A stretch of DNA of 64,000 nucleotides. Origin: Desulfolinea sp964487745 (GTDB lineage: Bacteria > Chloroflexota > Anaerolineae > Anaerolineales > Villigracilaceae). The position numbers were made by a program, and so were the translations under genes. The stretch lies in NCBI GenBank assembly GCA_964487745.1, contig CAZASG010000013.1, positions 1 to 64,000 of the forward strand, given 5' to 3'. Shown here in pieces: positions 1 through 8,667 of this stretch. Under the pieces are notes generated by a model. It was not told the DNA's origin. It saw only the letters and a list, made by a program, of their open reading frames with translations, and did not search any database. Each line of letters begins with the position of its first letter. Position 1 is the stretch's first letter.

Positions 1-91
1 GATTAACAGAAGTTCTAAGACAAAGTAAAGTTTTTTGATTTGGAACCCATGCTTGACCCAGCAATATTTTTTACGAAAGGAGTTCCAAATC

Positions 92-301
92 ATGTCTGAA
101 AAAGAACAAGGAACCGTAAAATGGTTCAATGGCAGCAAAGGCTACGGTTTCATCGAACGTGCATCTGGTGGCGATATTTTCGTCCACTTCAATGCAATCG
201 TCGGTGAAGGCTACCGCAATCTTGAAGAAGGTCAGCGCGTTGAATTCAACGTCGTTGAAGGTCAGAAAGGCTTGCAAGCCGAGAACGTTGTTGCTCTCTA
301 A
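92..301 (+). CDS. csp: Cold-shock protein (CspA family)
   Basis: A 69-residue single-domain nucleic-acid chaperone expected to bind single-stranded RNA and DNA in the cytoplasm. Both RNP motifs are visible: KGYGFI at about residues 15-20 (RNP1) and DIFVHF at about 26-31 (RNP2), with the N-terminal GTVKWFN strand. The frame stays open upstream to 35, but the GAAAGGAG ribosome site at 75-82 places the start at 92, giving the usual family length. It is followed at once by a terminator shared with the convergent DEAD-box helicase gene, another RNA-remodelling protein; this may be coincidental. Identification is secure; cold induction itself is not shown by the sequence. Confidence 0.96.
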   Translation: MSEKEQGTVKWFNGSKGYGFIERASGGDIFVHFNAIVGEGYRNLEEGQRVEFNVVEGQKGLQAENVVAL

Positions 302-320
302 GCACCAACTAGATTAAGAA

Positions 321-353
321 AAAAACGGGACAGTTTTGAACTGTCCCGTTTTT
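321..353. terminator. Bidirectional rho-independent terminator
   Basis: A perfect 13-bp inverted repeat (321-333 and 341-353) with a 7-nt loop, flanked by A-runs on the left and T-runs on the right, so it can stop transcription from the cold-shock gene (+) and from the helicase gene (-). Confidence 0.93.
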
Positions 354-358
354 GATTC

Positions 359-1591
359 TCAGGAATGCCTGCGTCGGCGGTTCTTCGATCTGGGTGATTG
401 TTTACGCGATGGGGAGGATGCAGTACGTTTCTCCCGCGGGGGCCTGGGAGCCTGTCGCGGCGGCGCGGGGGCTTCATAATCGAAATCTTCGATGAAGAGA
501 CGTTTCATTTTCTGCTTCATGATCCTTTCGAGCCTGCGGATCATATCCTCATCATCCGGTGTGGAAAGGGTGAAGGCGTCGCCCGTGCGTTTGGCACGTC
601 CGGTGCGCCCGATACGGTGGATATAAGCATCGGCAGTATCTGGCATATCGAAGTTGATGACGTGGGAGATGCTTTGCACATCCAAGCCGCGCGCGGCGAT
701 ATCGGTCGCGACCATGATCTGAAATTGCCCGCTTTTGAAGCCTTTGAGCGCACGCTGACGTTGTCCCTGCGTACGGTTACTATGTAAACTCGTCACGCGA
801 TAACCTGCCTTGCCAAGCTGACGATCCAGTCGGCGTGCGCGGTGTTTGGTGCGCGTGAAGATCAAAACCGAATCAGTGGAAGTCTCTTTGAGCAACTCGA
901 AAAGAAGAGCGCGTTTGAGATGCTGCCGCACAGGATAGAGCGCATGTGAGACGGTATGCGCGGGTCGGCTGATGCCAACAGAGATACGAGCTGGATTCGT
1001 TAGCGATTGTTTGGCAAGTTGCTCTACTTCTTTCGGGAAGGTTGCCGAAAAGAGCATCGTTTGGCGTTTGGCGGGAACAGCTTTGATAATACGACGCACA
1101 TCGGGTAGAAAACCCATATCGAACATGCGGTCGGCTTCGTCGAGAACGAGTACTTCCACTTTATCGAGTTTCGCGTGTCCTTTGGAGACCAAGTCAAGCA
1201 AACGTCCGGGGCAAGCAACCACGATCTCGACACCCCGCTTCAATGCCTGGATCTGGGGAGTTGCCCCCACACCGCCGTAAACTGTGGTGCTGCGTAGGCC
1301 GGTTCCCACAGACAGGGCCCGGCAGGTGTCGTTGATCTGATCAGCAAGCTCACGGGTGGGCGTTACGATCAGCGCACGTGTCTGCTTGTGCAGGCCGCGC
1401 ATCAATTTATTTAAAATCGGTAATACAAATGCAGCTGTTTTTCCTGTCCCCGTTTGGGCGGTGCCGATCAGATCCCTTCCTTTTATAGCAGCAGGAATCG
1501 CTCTTTCTTGAATGGGCGTTGGCACAGTATAACCAGCACGCTGGATGCCTTTCAACAGACGTGCATCCAGATTGAACTCAGTGAATTTCAC
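359..1591 (-). CDS. rhlE: DEAD-box ATP-dependent RNA helicase (RhlE-like)
   Basis: A 410-residue superfamily 2 helicase that unwinds RNA duplexes using ATP, probably in ribosome assembly or mRNA turnover. In order: Q motif (PTPIQERAIP, about 24-33), Walker A AQTGTGKT (about 45-52), PTRELA, DEAD box VLDEADRMFDMGF (about 147-159), SAT, then the C-terminal RecA domain with ARGLDV and HRIGRTGR. The last 40 or so residues are a basic Pro/Arg/Ser tail typical of RhlE-type proteins that bind RNA nonspecifically. The start codon is GTG at 1591, preceded by AAGGAAGA. The exact subfamily (RhlE versus CshA/SrmB) is less certain than the helicase call. Confidence 0.95.
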   Translation of the reverse strand: MKFTEFNLDARLLKGIQRAGYTVPTPIQERAIPAAIKGRDLIGTAQTGTGKTAAFVLPILNKLMRGLHKQTRALIVTPTRELADQINDTCRALSVGTGLRSTTVYGGVGATPQIQALKRGVEIVVACPGRLLDLVSKGHAKLDKVEVLVLDEADRMFDMGFLPDVRRIIKAVPAKRQTMLFSATFPKEVEQLAKQSLTNPARISVGISRPAHTVSHALYPVRQHLKRALLFELLKETSTDSVLIFTRTKHRARRLDRQLGKAGYRVTSLHSNRTQGQRQRALKGFKSGQFQIMVATDIAARGLDVQSISHVINFDMPDTADAYIHRIGRTGRAKRTGDAFTLSTPDDEDMIRRLERIMKQKMKRLFIEDFDYEAPAPPRQAPRPPREKRTASSPSRKQSPRSKNRRRRHS

Positions 1592-1769
1592 AAATCTTCC
1601 TTTTCTTCAGGAGTCAAACAAATTGTCAAAAGGGGATTTAGGCGGATGCCCAAGAAGCTAATAACACAAGGACTGCTGAATAGATATTTCAAACAAGATG
1701 AGTAATCTAACCGATGAGAGCAGAGGTGTCAAGTAAGGCATATTACATCTATCACTATTTTATGAAAAT

Positions 1770-1785
1770 TTGTCAGACAACTTAT
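1770..1785 (+). promoter_or_regulatory. Upstream operator copy (TTGTCAGACAA palindrome)
   Basis: Sequence TTGTCAGACAACTTAT; its first 11 bases form a perfect palindrome that matches the general GntR/FadR half-site pattern TNGTNNNACNA. It ends on the first base of the -35 box of the purine operon promoter and is repeated exactly at 1822-1837. Confidence 0.75.
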
Positions 1786-1813
1786 TGACACTCAGGGGTA
1801 TATTTGCTAAACT
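1785..1813 (+). promoter_or_regulatory. Sigma70-type promoter of the purine-catabolic operon
   Basis: TTGACA at 1785-1790 and TAAACT at 1808-1813 with the optimal 17-bp spacer. It is sandwiched between two identical palindromes, so a bound repressor would cover the -35 flank and the start-site region. The rest of 1592-1881, upstream of this element, holds no gene I can support. Confidence 0.75.
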
Positions 1814-1821
1814 ATAGGTAG

Positions 1822-1837
1822 TTGTCAGACAACTTAT
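1822..1837 (+). promoter_or_regulatory. Downstream operator copy (TTGTCAGACAA palindrome)
   Basis: An exact 16-bp copy of the 1770-1785 site, centred 52 bp away (about five helical turns), located around the expected transcription start. The spacing would allow two bound dimers to sit on the same DNA face, typical of a repressor loop or cooperative binding. Confidence 0.75.
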
Positions 1838-1881
1838 CTGGCGATTTCTTTTTCCCTATTCAATCAATAAAAGGACGAAAA

Positions 1882-3267
1882 ATGTCCACCCTTCTTGTTA
1901 AAAACGCTACGGTTTTAGTCACAATGGATAACCACCAGCGTGAAATTGCGTCTGGTGGTCTTTTTATTCGGGACGGCTTCATCGAGCAGGTCGGCAGCAC
2001 TGACCAACTCCCCAAAACCGCCGATGAAATTCTCGACTTGAGCGGGCACGTCGTGCTCCCTGGCTTGGTCAACACGCACCATCATTTTTATCAAACGCTC
2101 ACCCGCGCTGTCCCCGCCGCGCAGGATGCAAATCTTTTCAATTGGCTCAAGACCCTCTATCCCATCTGGGCTGGGCTACAGCCTGAAGACATTTATATTT
2201 CGACACAGACCGCTTTGGCGGAACTGGCATTTTCAGGATGCACGACCGCATCCGATCATCTCTATCTCTTTCCAAACGGATCAAAACTGGATGACCAAAT
2301 TGCTGCCGCACTAGAAATAGGAGTCAGAATCCATGCATCTCGTGGGTCTATGAGCTTAAGCGAAAAGGATGGTGGACTTCCACCTGATTCCGTTGTGGAC
2401 ACAGAAGAAGCCATTTTGGCAGATTCCCAACGCCTGATCGAGCGCTATCACGATGCCAAACCCGGCTCAATGACACAAGTCGTCCTCGCGCCCTGCTCAC
2501 CCTTCAGCGTGACTTCTGAGCTAATGAAGCAATCCGCTATTTTAGCACGCGAATATGGTGTTCAACTCCATACACATCTCGCCGAAACCGAAGACGAAGA
2601 GCAATTCTGTCTCGAGATGTTCGGTCACCGCCCCGTAGACTATATGGGCGAAGTCGGCTGGCTGGATGGCGACGTCTGGTTTGCGCACTCGGTCTACGTC
2701 AACGACGAAGAGATCAACACCTACGCCAAACATAATTGCGGCGTAGCCCACTGCCCCACATCCAATATGCGTCTTGCATCGGGCATCGCCCCGATCAAAG
2801 AGATGCTCGCCGCTGGCGTAGATGTCGGCATCGGCGTGGACGGTTCCGCATCCAACGACGGTTCTCATCTGCTCGGCGAAGCGCGCCAAGCAATGTTGGT
2901 CTCTCGTGTAAAAGAAGGCATTACCGGTTTCTCGCTCTCCAGTGATGATCGCAAATTGATGACTGCTCGCGATGCGCTACATCTTGCCACACGTGGCGGG
3001 GCAGCCGTACTCGGTCGCTCTGATATCGGTTCACTTGAAGTTGGCAAGGCGGCTGATTTCTTCGCCATCAAACTCAATTCGCTCGATTACGCAGGCGCAT
3101 TGCACGATCCCGTTGCGGCGACCATCTTCGCCCAGCCTGTCAAAGCGAATTACACCATCGTCGGCGGGAAATTCATCATCAAGGAAGGGCAGCTCGTCAC
3201 CATTGATGAGCAAAAGCTGGTTGAAAAGCATAATAAGGCAGCAAAGCGATTACTTAGTGCCTCATGA
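1882..3267 (+). CDS. 8-oxoguanine deaminase-like amidohydrolase (guanine deaminase/SsnA/AtzB superfamily)
   Basis: A 461-residue zinc amidohydrolase expected to deaminate guanine or 8-oxoguanine (to xanthine or urate). Metal-binding motifs are visible: NTHHHFYQTLTR (about 66-77), HTHLAETEDE (mid-protein His), HCPTSNMRLASG and the GVDGSASNDGS aspartate motif. The HHHFYQTLTRA signature and AQDANLFNWLKTLYP resemble 8-oxoguanine deaminases more than E. coli SsnA, though SsnA is the equivalent position in related clusters. The frame extends to 1822 but that region contains the operator; AAGGACG at 1871-1877 sets the start at 1882. First gene of the purine operon; overlaps the next gene by 4 nt. 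Confidence 0.85.
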   Translation: MSTLLVKNATVLVTMDNHQREIASGGLFIRDGFIEQVGSTDQLPKTADEILDLSGHVVLPGLVNTHHHFYQTLTRAVPAAQDANLFNWLKTLYPIWAGLQPEDIYISTQTALAELAFSGCTTASDHLYLFPNGSKLDDQIAAALEIGVRIHASRGSMSLSEKDGGLPPDSVVDTEEAILADSQRLIERYHDAKPGSMTQVVLAPCSPFSVTSELMKQSAILAREYGVQLHTHLAETEDEEQFCLEMFGHRPVDYMGEVGWLDGDVWFAHSVYVNDEEINTYAKHNCGVAHCPTSNMRLASGIAPIKEMLAAGVDVGIGVDGSASNDGSHLLGEARQAMLVSRVKEGITGFSLSSDDRKLMTARDALHLATRGGAAVLGRSDIGSLEVGKAADFFAIKLNSLDYAGALHDPVAATIFAQPVKANYTIVGGKFIIKEGQLVTIDEQKLVEKHNKAAKRLLSAS

Positions 3268-3764
3268 ACAAATCGGACGAAGCTCTCCTGGATCAATATT
3301 TACAACTTCCTGAACAATTGGAGGAAGCCATCGCCGGTTTGGATGAAACTGATCTGGACTTGCGCAAAGGAGATGATTGGTCTATTCGAGAGATCGTTTG
3401 CCATCTTGTTGAAGGTGAACAACTTTGGCAGATCAACCTGCGTACGATAATTGGACTCAATGGTTCAAAATTCCCTTTTGAATGGTATTTTGAACTTTCC
3501 CAAACTCAATGGTCAGAACGTTGGGCTTATGGTACACGCAGTTTAAAAGTAATGCTTGATCTTTTTCACGCAAACATAAAATATTTGGCTGATATTTTGA
3601 AAAAACTACCTTCAAGTATCTGGGAGCATTACGGTCGAGTCACCTGGCCTGGCGCCAAAGAAGAAACTCATTTAACAGTCCGAGACATTATCGAAATTCA
3701 TATTCGACATATGCAAGGACATACTGCTGATATAAAAGCGATCCGTGCTGTACACGGGTCTTAG
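3264..3764 (+). CDS. DinB-family protein
   Basis: A 166-residue four-helix-bundle protein of the DinB/YfiT-like superfamily. The N-terminal half carries the typical WSIREIVCHLVEGE segment (about 37-50) and the C-terminal helix HIRHMQGHTADI (about 145-156); these supply the three histidines that usually bind a divalent metal. Members are often thiol-S-transferases or metal hydrolases, but the substrate cannot be told here. The ATGA overlap with the upstream amidohydrolase indicates translational coupling, so a role inside the purine pathway or in protecting its intermediates is possible. Function within the operon is unknown. Confidence 0.8.
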   Translation: MNKSDEALLDQYLQLPEQLEEAIAGLDETDLDLRKGDDWSIREIVCHLVEGEQLWQINLRTIIGLNGSKFPFEWYFELSQTQWSERWAYGTRSLKVMLDLFHANIKYLADILKKLPSSIWEHYGRVTWPGAKEETHLTVRDIIEIHIRHMQGHTADIKAIRAVHGS

Positions 3765-3775
3765 GAAGGACGATA

Positions 3776-5566
3776 ATGAAAAACTCCCTCCCCCTCATAA
3801 AAAAGCTTGTTGACGTCGCCATGGGGCGCGTCCCCGCCGATATGGTCATCCGTAACGGCGTTTGGGTCAGCGTTCAATCCGGCGAGTTCATTCCCCAAAC
3901 AGATATCGCCATCACTGACGGGCATATTGCCTACGTTGGTGAAGACGCTTCTCATACCATTTCCAAAGACACTGTTGTGATCAATGCGGGCGGCAAATAT
4001 CTTGTCCCCGGCTTGCTCGATGCTCATATGCACGTCGAATCGGGCATGGTTACCGTCACCGAATTTGTGCGCGCCGTTGCAAAACGCGGCACAACCGGCA
4101 TGTTCATTGATCCGCATGAGATCGCGAATGTCTTTGGGCTGAAAGGCGTCAAGCTCATGGTTGATGAAGCCGCTGAGCAACCCATTCACGTTTGGGTGCA
4201 GATGCCCTCCTGCGTCCCCTCTGCACCAGGATTTGAAACCCCCGGCTCAGAGATCACCCCCGATGACGTTGCTGAAGCCATGCAATGGGATGGCATCATC
4301 GGTCTTGGTGAAGTAATGGATTTCCCGGGCGTCTTTAATGCCAGCGAAAAAATGATGGCTGAAATCGCCGCCACCCACGATGCAGGCAAAACTATTGGTG
4401 GGCATTATCCCACCTTTGATCTTGGTATAAATTTCCACGGCTACGCTGCTGCTGGCATCGAAGATGACCACGAAGGCACCCGTGTTGAAGATGCCATTGC
4501 CCGTGTCCGTCAAGGCATGAAGGCCATGCTCCGTTATGGCTCCGGCTGGCTGGATGTGGAAGGGCAAGTAGACGCCATTCTCAAACATAAGCTGGATCCG
4601 CGCCGCTTCATCCTTTGTACCGATGATTCACATGTGGAAACGCTAACAGAAGATGGCCATATGGACAGAGTGCTGCGTCACGCCATTGACGCAGGCTTGC
4701 CTCCGTTAACCGCAATCCAGATGATGACCATCAATACCGCCGAACATTTCGGCGTTTCAAAAGAGACGGGCATGATCGCCCCCGGTCGTTGGGCGGATGT
4801 GCTCATTGTCGAAGACCTGAGCAATTTCAACGCAGAAATGGTCATCGCCAAAGGACAGATGATAGCGGATAAAGGCAAAATAGCCATCGCAATGCCCCAG
4901 ATCACCTATCCTGATTGGGCGCGAGATTCCGTTCACCTGGGACACACGCTCAAAGCCGAAAATTTTATCTTGAAAACGGAAGCCGGTTCGGGCACGAACG
5001 TCACGGCGAATGTTGTCGGCGTGGTCGAAAATCAGGCACCGACCGAGCATCTTAAGATGAAAGTTCAAGCCAAAGATGGTCAAGTCCACGTTGATATGAA
5101 GAACGATCTTGCCAAACTGGCACTTGTTGAGCGTCATAAAGGAACCGGTAGTGTAACCGTCGGTCTCGTGAGCGGATTTGGCTTCACAGAGAAATGCGGC
5201 ATCGCATCCACAGTCGCACACGATAGCCATCATATGATCGTAGCAGGTACGAACGAAGCCGATATGGCAACAGCTGCCAATAAACTCGCCGAAATTGGCG
5301 GGGGACAAGTCGTTGTAAAAGATGGCAAGGTGGTTGGTTTGGTCGAATTGGAAATTGCCGGATTGATGTCTACAGAGCAAGCGGAAGTTGTTGCTGAGAA
5401 AGCAGCCACAATTTTGGAGGGCTTTAAAGCTTGCGGTTGTACACTGAATAACCCGAATATGCAGTTGAGTTTACTTGGGTTGGTCGTTATTCCCAAATTG
5501 CGAATTTCCGACCTGGGCCTGGTTGATGTAACAACGTTTGAATTTGTACCGGTATTAGAAGAATAG
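3776..5566 (+). CDS. ade: Adenine deaminase
   Basis: A 596-residue cytosolic metalloenzyme that converts adenine to hypoxanthine and ammonia. It shows the family order: N-terminal beta-sandwich (PADMVIRNGVWVSVQSG), DAHMHVESGM metal-binding motif (about 81-90), DPHEIANVFG, the GGHYP motif, the CTDDSH active-site aspartate region, and the C-terminal adenine deaminase domain with GFGFTEKCGIASTVAHDSHH. Length is normal for bacterial Ade. Ribosome site AGGAAGG precedes ATG 3776. It lies between the DinB-like gene and a GntR regulator gene in the same operon. In the pathway it feeds hypoxanthine to the xanthine dehydrogenase encoded at 23.3-25.9 kb. Confidence 0.96.
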   Translation: MKNSLPLIKKLVDVAMGRVPADMVIRNGVWVSVQSGEFIPQTDIAITDGHIAYVGEDASHTISKDTVVINAGGKYLVPGLLDAHMHVESGMVTVTEFVRAVAKRGTTGMFIDPHEIANVFGLKGVKLMVDEAAEQPIHVWVQMPSCVPSAPGFETPGSEITPDDVAEAMQWDGIIGLGEVMDFPGVFNASEKMMAEIAATHDAGKTIGGHYPTFDLGINFHGYAAAGIEDDHEGTRVEDAIARVRQGMKAMLRYGSGWLDVEGQVDAILKHKLDPRRFILCTDDSHVETLTEDGHMDRVLRHAIDAGLPPLTAIQMMTINTAEHFGVSKETGMIAPGRWADVLIVEDLSNFNAEMVIAKGQMIADKGKIAIAMPQITYPDWARDSVHLGHTLKAENFILKTEAGSGTNVTANVVGVVENQAPTEHLKMKVQAKDGQVHVDMKNDLAKLALVERHKGTGSVTVGLVSGFGFTEKCGIASTVAHDSHHMIVAGTNEADMATAANKLAEIGGGQVVVKDGKVVGLVELEIAGLMSTEQAEVVAEKAATILEGFKACGCTLNNPNMQLSLLGLVVIPKLRISDLGLVDVTTFEFVPVLEE

Positions 5567-5573
5567 AGAAAAA

Positions 5574-6290
5574 ATGGTCTTAACATCACCTTTTCAAAAA
5601 TTACAAGCGGATCTGGCTAAACTGATCGCATCTGTACCAGCCGGAGAACGCCTGCCTTCAGAACCCAAATTGGCAAAACAAATGGGCGTTTCGCGGGCAA
5701 CCTTACGCGAGGCAATGCGTGCCTTTGAAACACAAGGGTTGATCCGTCGGCGTCAGGGGGCGGGGACCTTTGTGGTCGGGCAGGCACCCGTCCTCGAAAG
5801 TGGCCTCGAGGTGCTGGAAAGCATCCAAACAATGGCAAAACGCATGGGGCTATCGGTAACGGTGAAAAATCTGAAGGTCGAAACAGTACCAGCCAATGAG
5901 AAACAAGCCCAAAAGCTGGGTGTCCCGATCAACACAAAGCTGACACGAGTTTCACGCGTGATCTGGACCAGTAAACGCGCAGCAGCCTACCTGGTCGATA
6001 TCCTTCCAGATGAATTTCTTTCTAAGGATGAGTTTCCAAAAAAATTCAAAGGCTCTGTGCTTGATTTCATGCTTGAACGTGGCGATCTGCCTACTGTCGC
6101 AAAGATCGGGGTTAACGCCAGCAGCGCTAAAACCGCTGTAGCAAGGGCACTCGAAATTCAGCGTGGCGATGTTTTGCTTCGTCTAAGTTCACGAATTTAT
6201 TTGGCTTCTGACCAGGTCGTTGACTACAGCTTGGGCTATTTCCTGCCCGGCTATTTCAACTTCCACATTTTAGGGCAAGTGCAATCGTAA
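5574..6290 (+). CDS. GntR-family transcriptional regulator (HutC/UTRA type)
   Basis: A 238-residue regulator with an N-terminal winged helix (RLPSEPKLAKQMGVSRATL at about 22-40, then the RRRQGAGTFV wing) and a C-terminal UTRA ligand domain (about 85-235) that normally senses a small metabolite. It starts 7 nt after ade and sits in the middle of the purine operon, so it is a natural candidate for binding the duplicated TTGTCAGACAA sites at the operon promoter. That pairing is an inference; the second GntR at 26.1 kb is the alternative. The ligand is not identifiable from sequence. Confidence 0.9.
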   Translation: MVLTSPFQKLQADLAKLIASVPAGERLPSEPKLAKQMGVSRATLREAMRAFETQGLIRRRQGAGTFVVGQAPVLESGLEVLESIQTMAKRMGLSVTVKNLKVETVPANEKQAQKLGVPINTKLTRVSRVIWTSKRAAAYLVDILPDEFLSKDEFPKKFKGSVLDFMLERGDLPTVAKIGVNASSAKTAVARALEIQRGDVLLRLSSRIYLASDQVVDYSLGYFLPGYFNFHILGQVQS

Positions 6291-6343
6291 TTTTTCGGTT
6301 GATTATTGCAAATTTTTATTTCAAGAGGAGTTTTGCGAGAGAG

Positions 6344-7582
6344 ATGGTACTTTCAAGAGAAGAAGCGGTACAAGAGATCCAAAAGAGGGTCGAGGCTTCA
6401 AGCGACGATATCATTCAATTTTTGCGTGATATTGTCGCTATTCCCAGCATGAACGGAGAGCTGAAGGAAGTTGGCGAACGGATCGCAGCCGAGATGAATA
6501 AGCTTGGTTTTGATGAGGTTCGTTTCGACAAGATGGGCAATATCATGGGACGCATTGGCAATGGCGAAAAAGTGATCGTTTACGATTCCCATATCGACAC
6601 CGTTGGCATCGGCGACCCGAATAATTGGGAATGGGATCCATTCATTGGTAAGGTGGAAGACGGAATCCTTTTTGCGCGCGGTGCAGTGGATGAAAAAGGC
6701 TCCACCCCCGGCATGGTCTATGGTCTCAGCTTCGCCCGTGATTTGGGCTTGCTCGATGGCTGGACAGCCTGGTATTTCGGTAATATGGAAGAATGGTGCG
6801 ATGGCATTGCCCCGAACACCTTCGTGGAAGTAGACCCGGGTGTTCGCCCCGACTTTGTCGTTATCGGCGAACCCACCAAGATGCAAATCTATCGCGGGCA
6901 TAAAGGCCGTATCGAGCTAAAGATAACAGCTACCGGGAAATCCGCTCATGCAGCAACCCATTATCTAGGCGATAACGCCGTTTATAAAATGGCAGCTGTC
7001 ATAACACAAATTCGCGAGCTGGACCGCCGCCTTCGTCTTGGTTTGGGCTCCCATCCATTGCAAGGCAATCCCACCGTTGCTGTGACCGACCTTAAAGTAA
7101 CCACAGGGTCGCTTAACGCAGTTCCTAATGAGTTTACGATCTATCTTGATCGTCGCATCACTTCAAATGAACCCCATGATGAAGTAATTGCACAGATCAA
7201 GGGTTTGATCCCTGATTATCTACAGGGTGAAATCAAAGTCGAAGAACTTTTCTACGATGAGCCTTCCTACACGGGGTTCAAATTCCCTGTTTCGAAATAC
7301 TATCCCGCCTGGGTGCAGAAAGATGATCATCCCATGACCCAAGCAGGCCAAAACACGATCAAAGCCCTTTGGGATGAAGAACGTGAACTGGATACTTGGG
7401 ATTTCTCAACCAATGGCACTTATTGGGCTGGAAAAGCTGGCATTCCCTCGATCGGCTTTGGCCCTGGAGATGAGAAATTCGCACACAGAGGCATGGAACA
7501 AGTGCCTCTAAAAGAAGTCGTAGATGCTACAGAATTTTATGCGCTTTTCCCAACGATCTTAGCGGAGAAAATCGCAGAATAA
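6344..7582 (+). CDS. ygeY: YgeY-type M20 family metallohydrolase
   Basis: A 412-residue dinuclear-zinc hydrolase of the M20 peptidase/deacetylase family, closest to YgeY, a family long noted for co-occurrence with selenium-dependent hydroxylases and now tied to anaerobic purine breakdown. Visible metal motifs: DSHIDTV (about 80-86), GAVDEKG with the bridging Asp, EEWCDG in place of the usual catalytic EE, and the C-terminal GPGDEKFAHRGMEQ. The dimerisation insert lies at about 190-310. The frame extends to 6299, but AAGAGGAG at 6323-6330 favours ATG 6344. It probably cleaves an amide of an opened purine ring; the precise substrate is not deducible. Confidence 0.85.
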   Translation: MVLSREEAVQEIQKRVEASSDDIIQFLRDIVAIPSMNGELKEVGERIAAEMNKLGFDEVRFDKMGNIMGRIGNGEKVIVYDSHIDTVGIGDPNNWEWDPFIGKVEDGILFARGAVDEKGSTPGMVYGLSFARDLGLLDGWTAWYFGNMEEWCDGIAPNTFVEVDPGVRPDFVVIGEPTKMQIYRGHKGRIELKITATGKSAHAATHYLGDNAVYKMAAVITQIRELDRRLRLGLGSHPLQGNPTVAVTDLKVTTGSLNAVPNEFTIYLDRRITSNEPHDEVIAQIKGLIPDYLQGEIKVEELFYDEPSYTGFKFPVSKYYPAWVQKDDHPMTQAGQNTIKALWDEERELDTWDFSTNGTYWAGKAGIPSIGFGPGDEKFAHRGMEQVPLKEVVDATEFYALFPTILAEKIAE

Positions 7583-7633
7583 TAACAAATTTCAAGTAAG
7601 ACCACATTTATTATTGAACTTAGGAGGTTCAAC

Positions 7634-8587
7634 ATGCGTAGTTTTGCAGGACGTGACATTCTTTCCCTCAAAGAATTCGAACGCAACGAATTCTTCCGTG
7701 TCTTTGAAGTTGCCGAGGAGTTGGAACCCTTCGCTCGCAACCGCCAGAATACCGATCTCCTGGCAGATAAGACATTGGTCACCGCGTTCTACCAACCTTC
7801 CACCCGCACCCGCCTGGCACACGAAGCTGCCATGCACCGCCTGGGTGGTCACGTGACCGGATTCTCTGATGCAAAAATGACACGCGCAGGCGACTTCTAT
7901 CAGGAATCGATCAAAGATACCGTCAAGATGCTTGAATTCTATGGCGACATGATCGTTATGCGCCATTTCCAAAAAGGCGCTCCGCACGAGGCCGCAAAAT
8001 GGGCGTCCATCCCCGTTTTGAACGGTGGCGACGGGTGGGGTGAACACCCCACCCAGATCCTGACCGATCTTTACACTGTACTCCGTGAAAAAGGCACCAT
8101 CGATGGCTTGAAATGGGTTGCCATTGGCGATATGCGCATGCGTACCATGCACTCTCTTGGCCATGCACTGACCCAATTCGACTGCCCGATCACCTTTGTT
8201 GCGCCTCCCGGCATGGAAATGCCCGAAGAGTATGAAAAAGATTTCGATGCAATGGCACTGGATTACAAATATGCTGGCCACGTTGGCGATGTGATCGGTG
8301 ATGCCGATGTCATCCTGGTCGAACCAACCGTACAGCCTGACTACACCAAAGCTCGCGATGAACGCACCGGCGACGAGGGCATGACCCCCGAAAACTACAA
8401 GATCACTGTTGATCTTCTGAAGAATAAGGCCAAATCAGATGCGATCTTGCTCCACTCCCTGCCCCGTATGGATGAGATACCTCCTGATGTCGATATCACC
8501 CGCTGGTCGCGCTACTGGCAGGAAGCCTTCAATGGCGTTGTGATGCGTATGGCATTGCTGGCTCTAGTTTCCGGGAAAATGGAATAA
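7634..8587 (+). CDS. Aspartate-carbamoyltransferase-like enzyme with altered acceptor site
   Basis: A 317-residue transcarbamoylase that aligns along its full length with PyrB. Carbamoyl-phosphate motifs are kept: STRTR (about 56-60), VMRH (about 111-114), GEHPTQ (about 136-141) and HSLPRMDEI. Two residues that define aspartate use in E. coli PyrB are absent by my alignment: the K83-K84-G-E loop reads DFYQ (about 91-94), and the Arg229 position in TRVQ is Thr in PTVQ. A different amino acceptor, or a catabolic reaction, is therefore likely. Strong AGGAGG at 7621-7626. It sits between ygeY and ygeW, upstream of carbamate kinase, away from pyrimidine genes. The assignment as not-PyrB is an inference. 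Confidence 0.8.
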   Translation: MRSFAGRDILSLKEFERNEFFRVFEVAEELEPFARNRQNTDLLADKTLVTAFYQPSTRTRLAHEAAMHRLGGHVTGFSDAKMTRAGDFYQESIKDTVKMLEFYGDMIVMRHFQKGAPHEAAKWASIPVLNGGDGWGEHPTQILTDLYTVLREKGTIDGLKWVAIGDMRMRTMHSLGHALTQFDCPITFVAPPGMEMPEEYEKDFDAMALDYKYAGHVGDVIGDADVILVEPTVQPDYTKARDERTGDEGMTPENYKITVDLLKNKAKSDAILLHSLPRMDEIPPDVDITRWSRYWQEAFNGVVMRMALLALVSGKME

Positions 8588-8610
8588 GCTTGGAAAAATC
8601 AAGTTAACCC

Positions 8611-8640
8611 GGCAGGGACACGATATATCGTGTCCTTGCC
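8611..8640 (+). other. Intercistronic hairpin
   Basis: A 30-nt near-perfect palindrome centred on GATATATC between the two carbamoyltransferase genes. There is no following T-run, so it is more likely an mRNA processing or stability element than a terminator. The genes continue in the same direction with an AGGAG ribosome site before the next start. Confidence 0.6.
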
Positions 8641-8667
8641 TACATAAATACTAATAGGAGAAATACG

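Noticed and set aside
2542..2889. Minus-strand frame inside the amidohydrolase gene
   Set aside because: Antisense shadow of a well-supported zinc hydrolase; no ribosome site and no recognisable domain.
5574..6290. FadR-type (FCD domain) GntR, which would fit the TNGTNNNACNA operator best
   Set aside because: The C-terminal domain looks like UTRA (HutC type), not all-helical FCD; operator pairing is therefore kept as a hypothesis.
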